This document shows positions 1 through 11,048 of a stretch of 64,000 bases of DNA, piece by piece. How positions within the stretch are numbered: position 1 is the stretch's first letter; every line of letters begins with the position of its first letter. Source of the DNA: Cephalopachus bancanus (lineage: Eukaryota > Chordata > Mammalia > Primates > Tarsiidae); NCBI GenBank assembly GCA_027257055.1, contig JAPVLO010000001.1:10501501-10565500 (forward strand). Direction: 5' to 3'. Position numbers and translations under genes: made by a program. Under the pieces are notes generated by a model. It did not search any database and was not told where the DNA came from. It saw only the letters and a program-made list of their open reading frames with translations.

Positions 1-2
1 GT

Positions 3-437
<435 letters not shown>

Positions 438-1260
438 TGATTGCCTTTTTGTGCTAAAATTCAAGCCATTTACTGTTGAGGAAAAATAACAATTAAGTAG
501 AACATTTAGGATTCAAAGTCTGGGAGTATTTTTTAAAACTCCTCTCAATAATTTAATGGAGTTTTGAGAGCAGAGTTGACTTTGTGGGGTTTTGTTTTGT
601 TTATTTTAGGTTTTGCAAGGTGAAGAAAAGATTTGTGACATTCCCATGACAACAGAAGCCGGCGTTATGTGGCCGGGTCTAGTCTGTTCCCTGCAGAAGG
701 TCACTCTTCTCCAGAATACCCATCACACTCCAAGACTTTGATAAATGTAATTTTAACATGAGAAGTGCATGTTTGACTGGAAGGAACCATACGTGACGGT
801 GTCTGGTCAGCCAGAATTGGAGCCACGACAGGCCAAGGTGACAAAGTCTTGCTGACAGGCCTTGGGAATAAGCTGAGTAGCTCCCATTAGAGGGGTCACC
901 TGTAGCACAGATTCGCATGACTCGGTGCCACCTTCCTGCACCCTCAACAAGTGAATGAGGGCCCACTTTGGGTGAGGTGGGCACAGATGGGCACACAGAG
1001 ACCACCCTGACCTGCACTCGGCTCTTGTCGGTGGCTTTGCACTGTGACAAAGCCTGTTTTGTTTTTATACAAAAGAAACACACAGGGGAAGCAGGTTTCT
1101 AAATATACAGGTTTCTGCTAGATGATCACTTGTTAAAGTGTCATAGATCCAATCACATTTCCCCAAACACAATGAGATTCAAATAAAAATCAGATCAATC
1201 CACAGGGCAGTGATGTTCTCGGTTCTAATAGGAGATGAAAAAATGACAGAGCTATTGATC
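438..1260. other. Unique intergenic DNA, no gene seen
   Basis: I find no repeat or coding signature here. A 134-codon minus-strand frame (679-1083) has no recognisable domain and no supporting splice or promoter context, and I treat it as chance. Confidence 0.5.
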
Positions 1261-1268
1261 CTGCTTTC

Positions 1269-1406
1269 TTTTTTTTTCTTTCTTTTTGTTTCAGTTGCTT
1301 AGGGGATACAAATAGTTTTTGGTTACATGGGTGCATTATAGAGTGGTAAGTGTAGCCACTGCCCCACCTGTGCAAATTGTACCCGGTAGGAGACATTTCA
1401 TGCCTT
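1269..1406 (-). repeat. L1 3' end fragment, antisense
   Basis: After a T-rich start comes wording typical of an antisense L1 3' UTR (GTTTTTGGTTACATGGGTGCATTATA, then TTGTACCCGGTAGG in shorter pieces). An 8-base repeat, CTGCTTTC, flanks it at 1261-1268 and 1407-1414, a possible short target-site duplication. It is a heavily 5'-truncated insertion. Confidence 0.6.
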
Positions 1407-1497
1407 CTGCTTTCAGGAAACTTACAGTTCAGTGGCAGAGGTAACAGCTTAAATACTTTTTTTAATAGTAAAAATAACACTAGCATGCTTAAGGGAC

Positions 1498-1577
1498 TTT
1501 TTTTTTTTTCGAGTTGGAGTCTCACTTTGTCACCCTGGCTGGAATGCGGTGGCATGATCACAGCCACCTCAGCCTTT
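1498..1577 (-). repeat. Truncated Alu right-monomer remnant, antisense
   Basis: A poly(T) run is followed by GAGTTGGAGTCTCACTTTG and the start of the right monomer, which stops after about 65 bases at CACCTCAGCC. Only the 3' end of an Alu survives. Confidence 0.8.
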
Positions 1578-1789
1578 ATTATTATTTTATTTGGTGATGA
1601 GAGGGAAAAAGTGATTTAAATACAATATTATTGGCAAGAAATACACTTTTTAGCTTAAAATTTTTGGTTGAGTTTGATGAGAATATCCATTTTCATCACA
1701 ATTGGAATGAAAACAGTGACAAGATGCTACATCTTGAACAAAGATGAACTATTTGAAATGAACTACCTTCGATAAAGCTCATCAGATTT

Positions 1790-2016
1790 GTTTTTTTTTT
1801 TTTGAATCAGAATCTCATTACGTCACCCAGACTGGAGTGTAGTGGCATGATTGTGGCCACTGCAGGCTTGACCTGCTGGACTCAGGAGAGCCTTCTTCAT
1901 CAGCTTTCCAAGTAGCTGGAACTATAGGCTGGTCTCAAACCCCAGGACACAGGCAATCCTCTCTTCTCTGTCTCCCAAAGTTCTGAGATTACAGGTGTGA
2001 ACCACCATGCCGACCA
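1790..2016 (-). repeat. Alu with large internal deletion, antisense
   Basis: It starts with poly(T) and antisense right-monomer sequence, then jumps from GTAGCTGGAACTATAGG straight to the left-monomer GCTGGTCTCAAACC. The linker and about 60 bases around it are missing. It ends at ACCACCATGCCGACC. Confidence 0.85.
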
Positions 2017-2118
2017 AGGGACATTTAAAAAGTGTTATCAAATAGTCTCTGATATAGGAACATCTGACAAATTACCTGTGTACCTAAACTCTCCATCTTA
2101 CTACAGAAACAATTATTG

Positions 2119-2128
2119 CCCCCCCCCC
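2119..2128. repeat. C10 homopolymer
   Basis: Ten consecutive cytosines in otherwise unique sequence (2017-2424), which carries no other feature I can name. Confidence 0.9.
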
Positions 2129-2424
2129 AAACTCTTGGAGAGTCCAAGGTGTGCCATGGAGTTTCCCAATATCTCCTTGACAAAATCCTGGGGTCCTGAA
2201 AGAAGCTTTTGGAATCACTTGGAAGGTAGCTTCAGCTTCTCTTGGGGACAGTGTGTTTCTGATCCCCCAAATTGAAACTCAGAGAACACATAGAAACAAT
2301 GTAAAAACCTGTGACCAAGTCGATAGTATTAGACTGCAATTAAGTCATACCTTAAAATTGTGCTAAATCGATTTTTGGACAACTAAGTAAAGCAAGCAAC
2401 CACTTCATTTAAAATACTAATTTT

Positions 2425-2704
2425 TGGTGGCTCAACCTGTAATCCCAGCACTTTGGGAGGCCGAGGCAAGTGGATTGCCTGAGCCCGTGGGTTCAAGACC
2501 CACTCAGGCAAGACGTCATCGCTACAATAAATCAAAAATTAGCTGGGCGTGGTAGCGCACACCTGTAGTTCTGGCTACTTGGAAGGGTGAGGCGGAAGGA
2601 TCGCCGAAGCCCAGCAGGTCGAGGCTGCGGTGGCCGGGAGTGGCCACTGCACTCCAGTCTGGGTGACAGTGTGAGGCTCCCACTCAAAAAAAAAAGGAAA
2701 AGAA
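2425..2704 (+). repeat. Young-type Alu, slightly 5'-truncated
   Basis: It carries the lineage-typical GGTGGCTCAACCTG A-box region, ACAATAAATCAAAAATTAGC linker, GGTCGAGGCTGCGGTGGCC and CCCACTCAAAAA tail. The first dozen bases are missing. Confidence 0.93.
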
Positions 2705-3078
2705 AGATGCATTCCAAATACCACACATCTGTCTTCTTTACAAATAGACTTTTCAGAAACCAGCCAATATGTAAGCCAGGGTTGACCACGAAAGAGATGT
2801 CACAGGCAGTCATTGATTAATTGCCAGATTGATTGCACTGATATAAATCGTAATTATGACTCAGAGGCAAAAATATCTCACTTATGCCTAGAATGGTCAG
2901 GAGGAGCTAGGTTCTGAGACCTAAGACTTGAAGTACAGGGTAAAGTGCTTCATAGCAACCCAGACCCCAGTGGAAAAAGGACTTGCAAAAGATGATAACC
3001 AGCAGAAGAGAAGGCACCTCCCTTCCAGGCCAGGGCCCCTTCCATCCCACCTTATTTTTTCCTTTAAAGACATAGCCA

Positions 3079-3244
3079 TCAGCTGGGCATGGTAGCGCAC
3101 ACCTATAATTCCGGCTACTCAGAAGTCTGAGGCGGAAGGATCACCGGATCCCCAGCAGGTCGAGGCCGCGGTGCCGGGAGCGGCCACTGCCCTCCAGTCT
3201 GGGTGACAAAGTGAGACTCCAACTCAAAAAAAAAAAAAAAAAAA
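3079..3244 (+). repeat. Right-half Alu insertion with perfect target-site duplication
   Basis: The sequence begins in the middle linker (TCAGCTGGGCATGGTAGCGC) and ends in a poly(A) tail. The 13-mer AAAGACATAGCCA stands on both sides (3066-3078 and 3245-3257), so this is a 5'-truncated retrotransposition event and not a later deletion. Confidence 0.92.
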
Positions 3245-3257
3245 AAAGACATAGCCA

Positions 3258-4610
3258 GTCAAGGAAGGACAAAACTTCCACAGTCATAATGAAGGACCAA
3301 TGTCTAATTTTGGAAGCATGACACCCAGATACAACTTTGTGTATTGAAAATTGCTGTAACATACGATTTTTATGAGTCAGTTGATACACATGTTTTCTAA
3401 CACTAATTATATCAAATATTGCTAGAATGATCGATTGGCTTAAAATCTTTGGGCTACATTCTCCCTAGTTTATAAATTACCAACTGGTTATGAATCGTAG
3501 ATTATTCGAGAACTCCCACCCGTTGCTTTCTTTCACTGCCTTTCCTAGATGCCTCATGGTTCAAGAGTTAACAGGGGATCCCTCTGCCTGCCCATCCCAG
3601 GAACGATACCCTCCAGGGGAGAACAGGAACAGATGCCCTCTGTTTCTTACCTGGGGGTGCTGGCCACTCCCAGGCCCCTTCCTGTTGGCAAGGGTGCTTA
3701 TCTTATCTGTGAAAAGGACAGGAGAAAGCTCTAGGGAAGATACCAGTGGCCTGTCACTTCACTCACACATCACAGTCCTCTGTCGTTGGAAGGATTCTTT
3801 CTGAAGAAGTGCTTCTTATCTTGTTTTACTTTGAAACCCCTTCAAAGGAGAGTTCTGACCCAGGCAGGCGGTGTAGATGTAAGATAAGTTCTGCTTCACG
3901 GAGCAGTGTTATGAGTTCTGTGAGGAAAGAGTGCAGCTTCAGTGTGGCTGTGAACTGGATTCTGTGCTAAAGACTTCGTGGACACGTCCTATTCTTTGAA
4001 AGCAACATTCTGGTCAGTGTCACCTCTGAGTCTCTTCTAGATTTTTGAGGTAGAAGTTTTTTGACAACTTTTTTTTTTCTTTAAGTAGGGCTGACTCTTT
4101 GAGATTTGTGTTTGTGTCTATGATGTGCATGCACAGAATCTTGTAAATAAAGTTTTTTTAATAATAGTAAGCCAGTATAAATAAATGGGGCATTATCATG
4201 GGAAGGATACTTCCACGTTTTGCTGAAGGCTAAAGTGCATGTATGTGATAGCAAATCTTAAAGAGAATATATTTAGATGATAAAGTCCCAACATATTGTC
4301 AACACTGACCTATTTAGCCATATTATAGCAAGGCTAAGGGACAATCAGAAAAAGTAGGTTCAATGGCATCTGTGATACAAAGTGTTTTCAGGTTATGTTA
4401 CAAATTATCACTACTCAGCTATGTCTTGGAAATACAGTGTATCTAGTAAATAGTTATGGAATGCAACTTTCAGGTCAAATCTAGTAGTTTTTTAAAAACC
4501 AATCATTAGGATTTCTTTCGGCTCTCACTACAGGAAAATGTTGCTGCAAGAAAGAATGTTTCTAATAGGTGACCAGCCTCATTCCTATTAGCAGCTAACA
4601 TTAAAAAATA
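3258..4610. other. Unique block with a cluster of GATA motifs
   Basis: No repeat or coding exon is recognisable. Between about 3690 and 3890 there are two adjacent TTATC cores (CTTATCTTATCTG near 3698), a GAAGATACC near 3737, TTCTTATCTTG near 3814 and AAGATAAG at 3881-3888. Such clustering is compatible with a GATA-factor-bound enhancer, which is inference. The 104- and 61-codon frames here overlap in different phases and have no domain. Confidence 0.4.
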
Positions 4611-4616
4611 TATATA

Positions 4617-4911
4617 GCACCACGTGCAGTGGCTCAAGCCTGCAATCCCAGAACTTTGGGAGGTGGAGGTGAGAGGATTGCCTGAGCTCAGGGGTTTGAG
4701 ACCAGCCTGAGCAACATGGTGAGACCTCATCTCTACAATAAATCTCCCCCCCCAAAAAAAATTAGTCGGGCATGGTGGCACATGCCTGTGGTTCTAGCTA
4801 CTTGGAAGGCTGAGGCAGAAGGATCACCTGAGCCCAGTAGGTCAAGACAGCAGTGGCTGTGAGTATATCATTACACTCCAGCCTTGGTGACAGAGTAAGA
4901 CTCTGACTGAA
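4617..4911 (+). repeat. Older Alu dimer
   Basis: Full dimer with CAGTGGCTCAAGCCTG, ACAATAAATCTCCCC linker and CACTCCAGCCTTGG. The tail has become an (AT)n run, 4912-4927, that abuts the next Alu. Confidence 0.92.
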
Positions 4912-4930
4912 ATATATATATATATATGCA

Positions 4931-5160
4931 AGCCTGGGCAAGGTGGCTCATGCCTGTAATCCCAGCACTTTGGGAGACCAAGGTAGGAGGATTGCCTCAG
5001 CCCAGGAGTTCAAGACTAGCCTAGGCAACATGGCTACAAAAAATTGGGGGGGAAAAAAAGGCCAGGTGTGTGGTGGCACACACCTATAGTCTGAGATACT
5101 TGGGAGGCTAAGGCAGGAGGTTGAGGTTGCAGTGAGCCATGATCGTGCCACTCAAAAAAA
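4931..5160 (+). repeat. Alu with 3' deletion, head-to-tail with the previous copy
   Basis: It begins AGCCTGGGCAAGGTGGCTC and runs to GATCGTGCCACTC, then goes directly into A residues. The end of the right monomer (GCACTCCAGCCTGGGTGACAG) is missing. Confidence 0.9.
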
Positions 5161-5592
5161 TTTTTATATATATGAAAATTTAAAAATTAAAAAGAAATCT
5201 AAATGTGACTAAATCTTATTACTTGATAATTGGATGTAGACATATTTGAACAGGAAGGAAATATTTGGAAAAATAATCCATTTTAGTGACTTCCCTCCCC
5301 TTGCTTGGTCCACTGAATCTACTTGTTTGTGTAAACAAGTGCATCTGGTCTTGTTTTGAGTTTAAGTATCTGCTGTGAGCTATGTTTAGGTGATTCCCAG
5401 TTTTAAAAAAGCTCATTTTACAGAGTACTGGGATGAAGTTTCTTATGGTGGGATACACACAGTTCTTAGAGAGTTGACAGAGGAAGATGGTTTGGGCAAG
5501 GCAGCAGCTCTAATTAGCTCAGTCTTCTCTGGTGTCATAGCTGAGAGTTCTGCAAAGATAAACAGACATGGTCACTTATACTGCCTTCTCAT

Positions 5593-5725
5593 GAGAAAGA
5601 AAGAAAGAGAGAGAGAGAGAAGGGAGGGAGAGGGAGGGAGGAAGGAAAGAAGAGAAAGAAAGAAAGAAGGAAGGAAGGAAGGAAGGAAGGAAGGAAGGAA
5701 GGAAAAGAAGAAAGAAAGAAAGAAA

Positions 5726-5781
<56 letters not shown>

Positions 5782-5788
5782 AAAAGAA
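5593..5788 (+). repeat. 196-base uninterrupted purine tract (GA/GAAA/GGAA repeats)
   Basis: Every base on this strand is A or G. The tract passes from GAAA and (GA)n through GGGA to (GGAA)n at about 5665-5703 and then (GAAA)n to the end. Such mirror-symmetric purine tracts can form triplex DNA, and the unit arrays are prone to length change. The 151-codon frame over it is low complexity and not a gene. Confidence 0.97.
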
Positions 5789-6866
5789 TCCCAGATTCTT
5801 CTGGACATCGAGATTAATAAAGCAACAGTCTTGTACTCACTGTGATATTAAATTGTCTTTTGCATGTCTTGGAGATGTTGGCACCGTCTCCAGAAGTGAT
5901 TTGCAATGAGGCAATACTAAGTGGGTCCGTGTAGAACCTCACAGCAATTTTTCCCCAGGAAGTCCCTTGCTCAAGTAGAATTCAGAAGCACTATCTTTGC
6001 TGCCTTTGCAATATTAACATGATGCAAGACAAGCAGGTAGACACATTTTGGAGTTCCAGGTCAGGTGGGCCACTATTGCACAGGCTGCTAAAAACCCATC
6101 ACAGTAAAAAATGTGGGTCGAACAGGAACTCATCCAGAAAGGAATGAGTAAGTCCGATGTGTTTTTACAAGGTGTTTCAAGCTGATTGGCTAATCCTCAT
6201 CACATCTGGAGGGAGGAACTATAGGGTAGCCCTGTGGTGGCTGCAATAAACTGGAATTCAAACTCAGCCAGAGCAATTAGTCCACTAAACTGAAGAAAGC
6301 AGAGAGGGAATTTCTTACATTGAGCTTGCTTGATAGATTGCAAGTGATGCTTCATTTTGGATGAAAATGAATTTTAAGCGTTTTAAACCCAGTTAAGGTG
6401 CATCTTTGAGACTTTACATTTGGAGCAAGATAAGCAGAGTGGCTTCCAAGTTTTTGTCTCACGACACTGTTCAAATGGGAATATTTCCCACTTTTATTGA
6501 TCCAGTTTTACCACCCTTTATGGACAATCTCAAGTGTTATCTCTTTCATGAAGACTTTTCTGCTTATAAAGCAGCTACGGGTTGCTGCTAAGCACTTTAT
6601 TTCTCATCTTTGCAATAGCTCTGTGAAAGTTTTAAAGATAAAAAGAGTTGGTATGTAGAGGAATCTTTTGCTAATGAGTGTCTGTGTCAGAATTAAAATG
6701 CATGATTGCTCCTGAGCTAATGTACGTGTCTTCTGAAACAAACCAAATTTCCTCCTATCCTGTATTATGTAATTAATCTACCATTTGCTCTTATCTTGAT
6801 CATTACTTAAGTGTTTTTTTAGGAGTCATGCAATTTATTGATATTGTCATTCTTTGAAAGCAGATG
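5789..6866. other. Unique intergenic DNA
   Basis: No known repeat or coding signal seen. The short frames here lack domains. Confidence 0.5.
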
Positions 6867-7128
6867 CTAAGGTTATATTTCTTTTTTTTTTCCCCAACTT
6901 CCTACCCTCCTGATAGGACCGATGAGCAGACTAGTAGTCAAAGGTGGTGCTTCCAACAGCAAATAAATACACAGTGTAAGTAGGATAGAGGAAGGACTCT
7001 GGTCAGGCCTGTAGGGATCCCAGGAGCTCAGCAAACACAAAGCTGACTGGCACTCCTGCAGCCTGATCTGGCAGCTTCCACAGGGACTTGTTAAACAGGC
7101 CTGAGCCTGCAACTAAGGTTATATTTCT
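6867..7128 (-). mobile_element. Unclassified retroposed sequence with perfect 16 bp target-site duplication
   Basis: CTAAGGTTATATTTCT occurs at 6867-6882 and again at 7113-7128, bounding a 230 bp insert. The insert starts with T8-9, so on the minus strand it ends in poly(A). The nick context on the minus strand reads ATT/AGAAAT, close to the L1 endonuclease preference. The insert body is not Alu, L1 tail or MIR to my eye. A 79-codon minus frame spans it, running into the tail. It could be a 3' fragment of a cellular transcript (processed pseudogene) or an unfamiliar SINE. Confidence 0.85.
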
Positions 7129-8260
7129 AATGAAAACTTCTTAGTAGTTGGTCCAGTGTACAAAAGGTAGATATTTAAATACTGGTGATAATCACTACTT
7201 TAAAAAAAACTAGGATAGAGAGGCTTATGCTCTGGGTCCAATGCTTAGTCTTACCACACTCTATAGCTCATGAGTGGTAGGAAATGGAGAAACAGTCTCT
7301 GTGCTTGGTTCTGTTCTGAACATTCACCATATGGCTTTTATGGAATCTTCACTCCAGGTCTGAGAATAGTCCTTGAGGGACTGCCACACTTTGTATGGAG
7401 ATATTGGCATGGGAAAAAAAATGTTTATTAAGTAAATGAATATGACTGAATGCAAAGATGATACTTACATGGAGAGGCGATGCTTTCTTATGATAGAAAA
7501 AACTTTGTTGTCTCTGTAGCTAGTCATCTTGTATCTGTGAGAGTTCCATTGTGTCTCCTTGTAGAGAAATTTCTAGATAAATATGTTTTAATAGCACTAC
7601 TCATCTCCATTACTTGAACAGAAAACATGATTTGAGGAGCTGGTGGGGTGACAGCGCTCTTCTAAGATTTCTAGAGTGCCCGTGAATGTGTTGATGACCA
7701 TCTTCTTTATCTTAAAACAGAGTTTACTATGTTTACCTCCAAGTGAATTTCCTTTCTCTGTAGAGATGCTATTTTGGTAGTGATCCTCGTTTCCTGTACA
7801 AATGTCAAAGACTGCTTAGTAAGGAAACATCAATGAAGTGCTTCACCTGAAAACTACAGATGATCTTGAAGAATGCAGTTAATAATACAATCAAAGTCAA
7901 CACATATTTCAGTCTCCAACAGCTGAGGTAAAGCTGTTATGAATCACTGGGCATTCAGTGTGTTGGAGCAGAGAAGAAAGATAAGCAGAGAAGGATGGTT
8001 ACATGATGATGCTTGTCAAAGAGGAAGCGAGGGAAGGACTCAATGTCTGGCAGTACAACATAGTTTTGCAGCACAGATAGCTCAATTTATTTCACTAACA
8101 TCTAGGAAAAATGCTGTAGAGAGAGACATATGCTCCAATATTACCACAACTCCATACAACCTATATCACACACGGGCAAAGGAACATTGGAGATAGTTCA
8201 ACACTTAGACCCCTAAAAAAATCATGCAATCATACATGTCAGAGTTGGAAAAGATTTTAA
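7129..8260. other. Unique intergenic DNA
   Basis: No repeat family, exon or RNA gene recognised. The 85-codon frame at 7939-8196 has no features of a known protein. Confidence 0.5.
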
Positions 8261-8266
8261 AAATCT

Positions 8267-8556
8267 TGCTAGGCATGGTGGCTCATGTCTATAATCCCAG
8301 CACTTGGGAGGCCAAGGCAGGAGACCCTCTTGAAGCCAAGTGATCGAGACCAGCCTGGGCAACATAATGTGATCCTGTCTTTACAAATTAAAAAAAAATT
8401 AGCTAGCCATGACGGCAAACGCCTGTAGTCCCGGCTGCTCAGGAGGCTGAGGCAGGAGCATTACCTAAGCCCAGGAGTTTACAGTTGCAGTGAGCTATGA
8501 TCACATCACTGCACTCCAGTCTGGGCATCACAGGGAGACCTAGTCTCTAAAAACAA
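8267..8556 (+). repeat. Older Alu dimer
   Basis: Full dimer from GCTAGGCATGGTGGCTC through the A-rich linker to CACTCCAGTCTGGGCATC. Several substitutions and a weak tail (AAAAACAAATCC) point to an old insertion. Confidence 0.92.
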
Positions 8557-9881
8557 ATCCTTTAAGTAAGCTCATTTTTTTAGGAAGATTGTCTATTCTT
8601 GCTTCCAGCATAAGAATCCCAGAAGATCTTTGAGTTGTGATATAATCTTGATACAAGTTGAACCAAATAGCATTGATTCAAAATAAGGGATTCATTCATT
8701 CCCTCATCCATTCTTTCATCTAACAAACAAGTGCTGAGTGATCACCACATGTCAGTTTTTGTACCACTGACTTCCAGGGATGTGACAATGAACAAGTCAA
8801 GGGCTTTGCCCTTGGAAAATGTAGAGTCTAGCACTGGAATCTCACGTTCAACCACTGAATGATGACACTACATAGCACATATTAAAAATGAGTGTTTATG
8901 AAATGCAGAAGGAGGGATAGTTTTTTTCTGTTTGCCATAGCTGGGAAAATCTTTCAGAAGTCGCATCGGATTAGGACCTCAAAGATTAATCAATGCTCAC
9001 CTACTGGAGAAAAAAAGAACAAAAGGGAAAGAGATTCTAGACAAGAGGAAGAGGTAAAAATACATGATGAGTTAACAAAACAATAACTAATCTGACACTG
9101 CTTGAGGCAGGTAGGAAAGTAGACATAATATCTGTTGTTTAACCTAAGGCTTTATTGGTCATACCCATTGCAATTATTTTAGTGTGTGCGAACACCACCT
9201 ATCCCATGTTTTCTTTCAGCCTGGAGCAGGAAGCAGAACTCATTTCCAGAATCATGAGGTATGTTATGTAAACAGCCATGGCGGCCTTCACATGAACCTT
9301 ATTTTTCTTGATTTAGGTAAACAGGAACCAAATCCTGACACATGATCAAAAACAAAGACAGCTGGCAATAATCACTCTTTACAAATACACAGCACTTTTG
9401 ACATTAAAAAAAATTGTTAAAGACTAAAAAATGCTACATCTTCTAAATAGATACTCTAGACACTGAAGTATGTTGCACTTCCTATCTTTTCTCTACAATC
9501 TAATTTGAAATCACATCTTTAGTTCAGGTTTGCACTTTGATTTTCACAAATCTTACTGTGAGAATCCCATTGTTCCATGTAGCATTGAACTTCAGAGTTT
9601 AAATTGATGGTAAAGTTAAAAGAAAATTTTTTTAAGTACTCAGCCAAATGTAGACAGCCAGGCATAGAGCTGAAGAAATTTTAACTATTCAACCTTAAGA
9701 GAGTTGTGAAAAATCTGATGGCTTTTAGGAACTAGTAGCAAATGTAAAAACAGAAAAATAAAAGCCCATAACATTTCTGTAAGACATACCAGTACACTTG
9801 GGAGCCATTTGCATCTTATTTTTGTGTTTGCATTTTCTCTTTGAAAATATACTTGGCAAAATATATTCACTGAGAGAGCGC
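8557..9881. other. Unique intergenic DNA
   Basis: Nothing recognisable beyond an ancient look around 8690-8860 (ATTCATTC...CTAACAAACAAGTGCTGAGTG), which resembles the old mammalian repeats that carry CATTCATTCATTC wording but is too short to name. Confidence 0.4.
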
Positions 9882-10006
9882 TAAGTGAACTTTTAGATAA
9901 GCGTTTATCACCACACGCAATAGACTAGGAAATATTCTTTGAGTAAAATCAGTTTTTCCCCTACATACATGTCTTCATTTGCCTTTGTGTTTTTATAGAA
10001 AAATTA
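9882..10006 (+). repeat. Local direct repeat, copy A
   Basis: This segment (from TAAGTGAACTTTTAGATAAG) aligns with 10933-11048 (from TAAGTGAACTTTTAGACAAG) through shared blocks such as AGGAAATAT, TAAAATCA and TTCATTTG, with many substitutions. Either an old local duplication or two members of a repeat family I do not recognise. Confidence 0.75.
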
Positions 10007-10932
10007 TGCCTGCAGAACAGTACCTAGGAAGAATAATTAAAGCCAAGTCTACCAGTCTTTCCTTAATCTAAGTGAGCTATCCATTCTGATTGACTCAATT
10101 TCATGCTATAGGACTTTGCAAGGGTCAAAGTGTTGCCTAACAGTACTTTTTATTTAAATAAAGCCACAAGTTTATTTCTGTTTTGTTTCTTCCAACTTTC
10201 AAAAGCTTCAGTGATTCCTAACTTCTTATAGGACTGGATTTTCTGGTTTTCTAGCCAGTATAAAAACTTAACACTTGTGAGATGGTTATATGTCTTCACC
10301 AACATTTCATGTGCCAATTTGTTATTCCTTCTTTGAAATGCCATTTTAGAGGTGCACTGTAAAAGTAGTCAAACAAACAGGATGGGCCATAGATATAAAA
10401 ACTTAAGAAGTATGTAGGCATTACACTACCCACACAAGCCCAAGCCAATGACTAGAATATGTCACACAAAGGCACAGCTGTCACGTACAAAGAATGTGCA
10501 GAATTGTTGAATTCTTCTTGTGAAGATAATTGCATGTACTTTCACATCTGTTCCTCAGATATGACCACAATTCACTCCTTAAACTCATTGTTGGCCTGTT
10601 TAATAACATGAGGATAGGATGTGCTCATAGACTTTGTTGGTGTTGTGTTTGAAAAATGCTTATCAACTTTTTAAGGGAAGAAGAAGCCACTTCTGATATT
10701 TGCATCAATTTACAGTCTCTCCAGTGTTCTTAAAAAATGGAACATTTCTCTCAGTTCATTAGTTTACATTGTATGGTCCTTTAGGGATGATTCTTTTTAT
10801 TTAACTGTGCTTGCCAACTAGCAAATACTAGAAACAACCAGAATATAAATTATTTTATTTTACTGTCTAGTAAGTTTCTAGTATTCACTGTGCTTAATCT
10901 AAGCCTAATTGTTTTCTTTTTTTAGATAGTTT
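10007..10932. other. Unique intergenic DNA between two related segments
   Basis: No gene or named repeat seen. A 64-codon minus frame at 10150-10344 has no domain. Confidence 0.45.
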
Positions 10933-11048
10933 TAAGTGAACTTTTAGACAAGTCTTTATAACCACCTGCATAAATTAGGAAATATGCTTTGGATAAAATC
11001 ACTTGTTCCTATATACCTTCATTTGATTTTTGAGTTTCTACAGAAATA
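10933..11048 (+). repeat. Local direct repeat, copy B
   Basis: Diverged partner of 9882-10006, in the same orientation and about 1.05 kb downstream. Confidence 0.75.

Noticed and set aside
5390..5845. 151-codon frame rich in Lys, Glu and Arg
   Set aside because: It is the translation of the purine repeat tract, with no other protein character.
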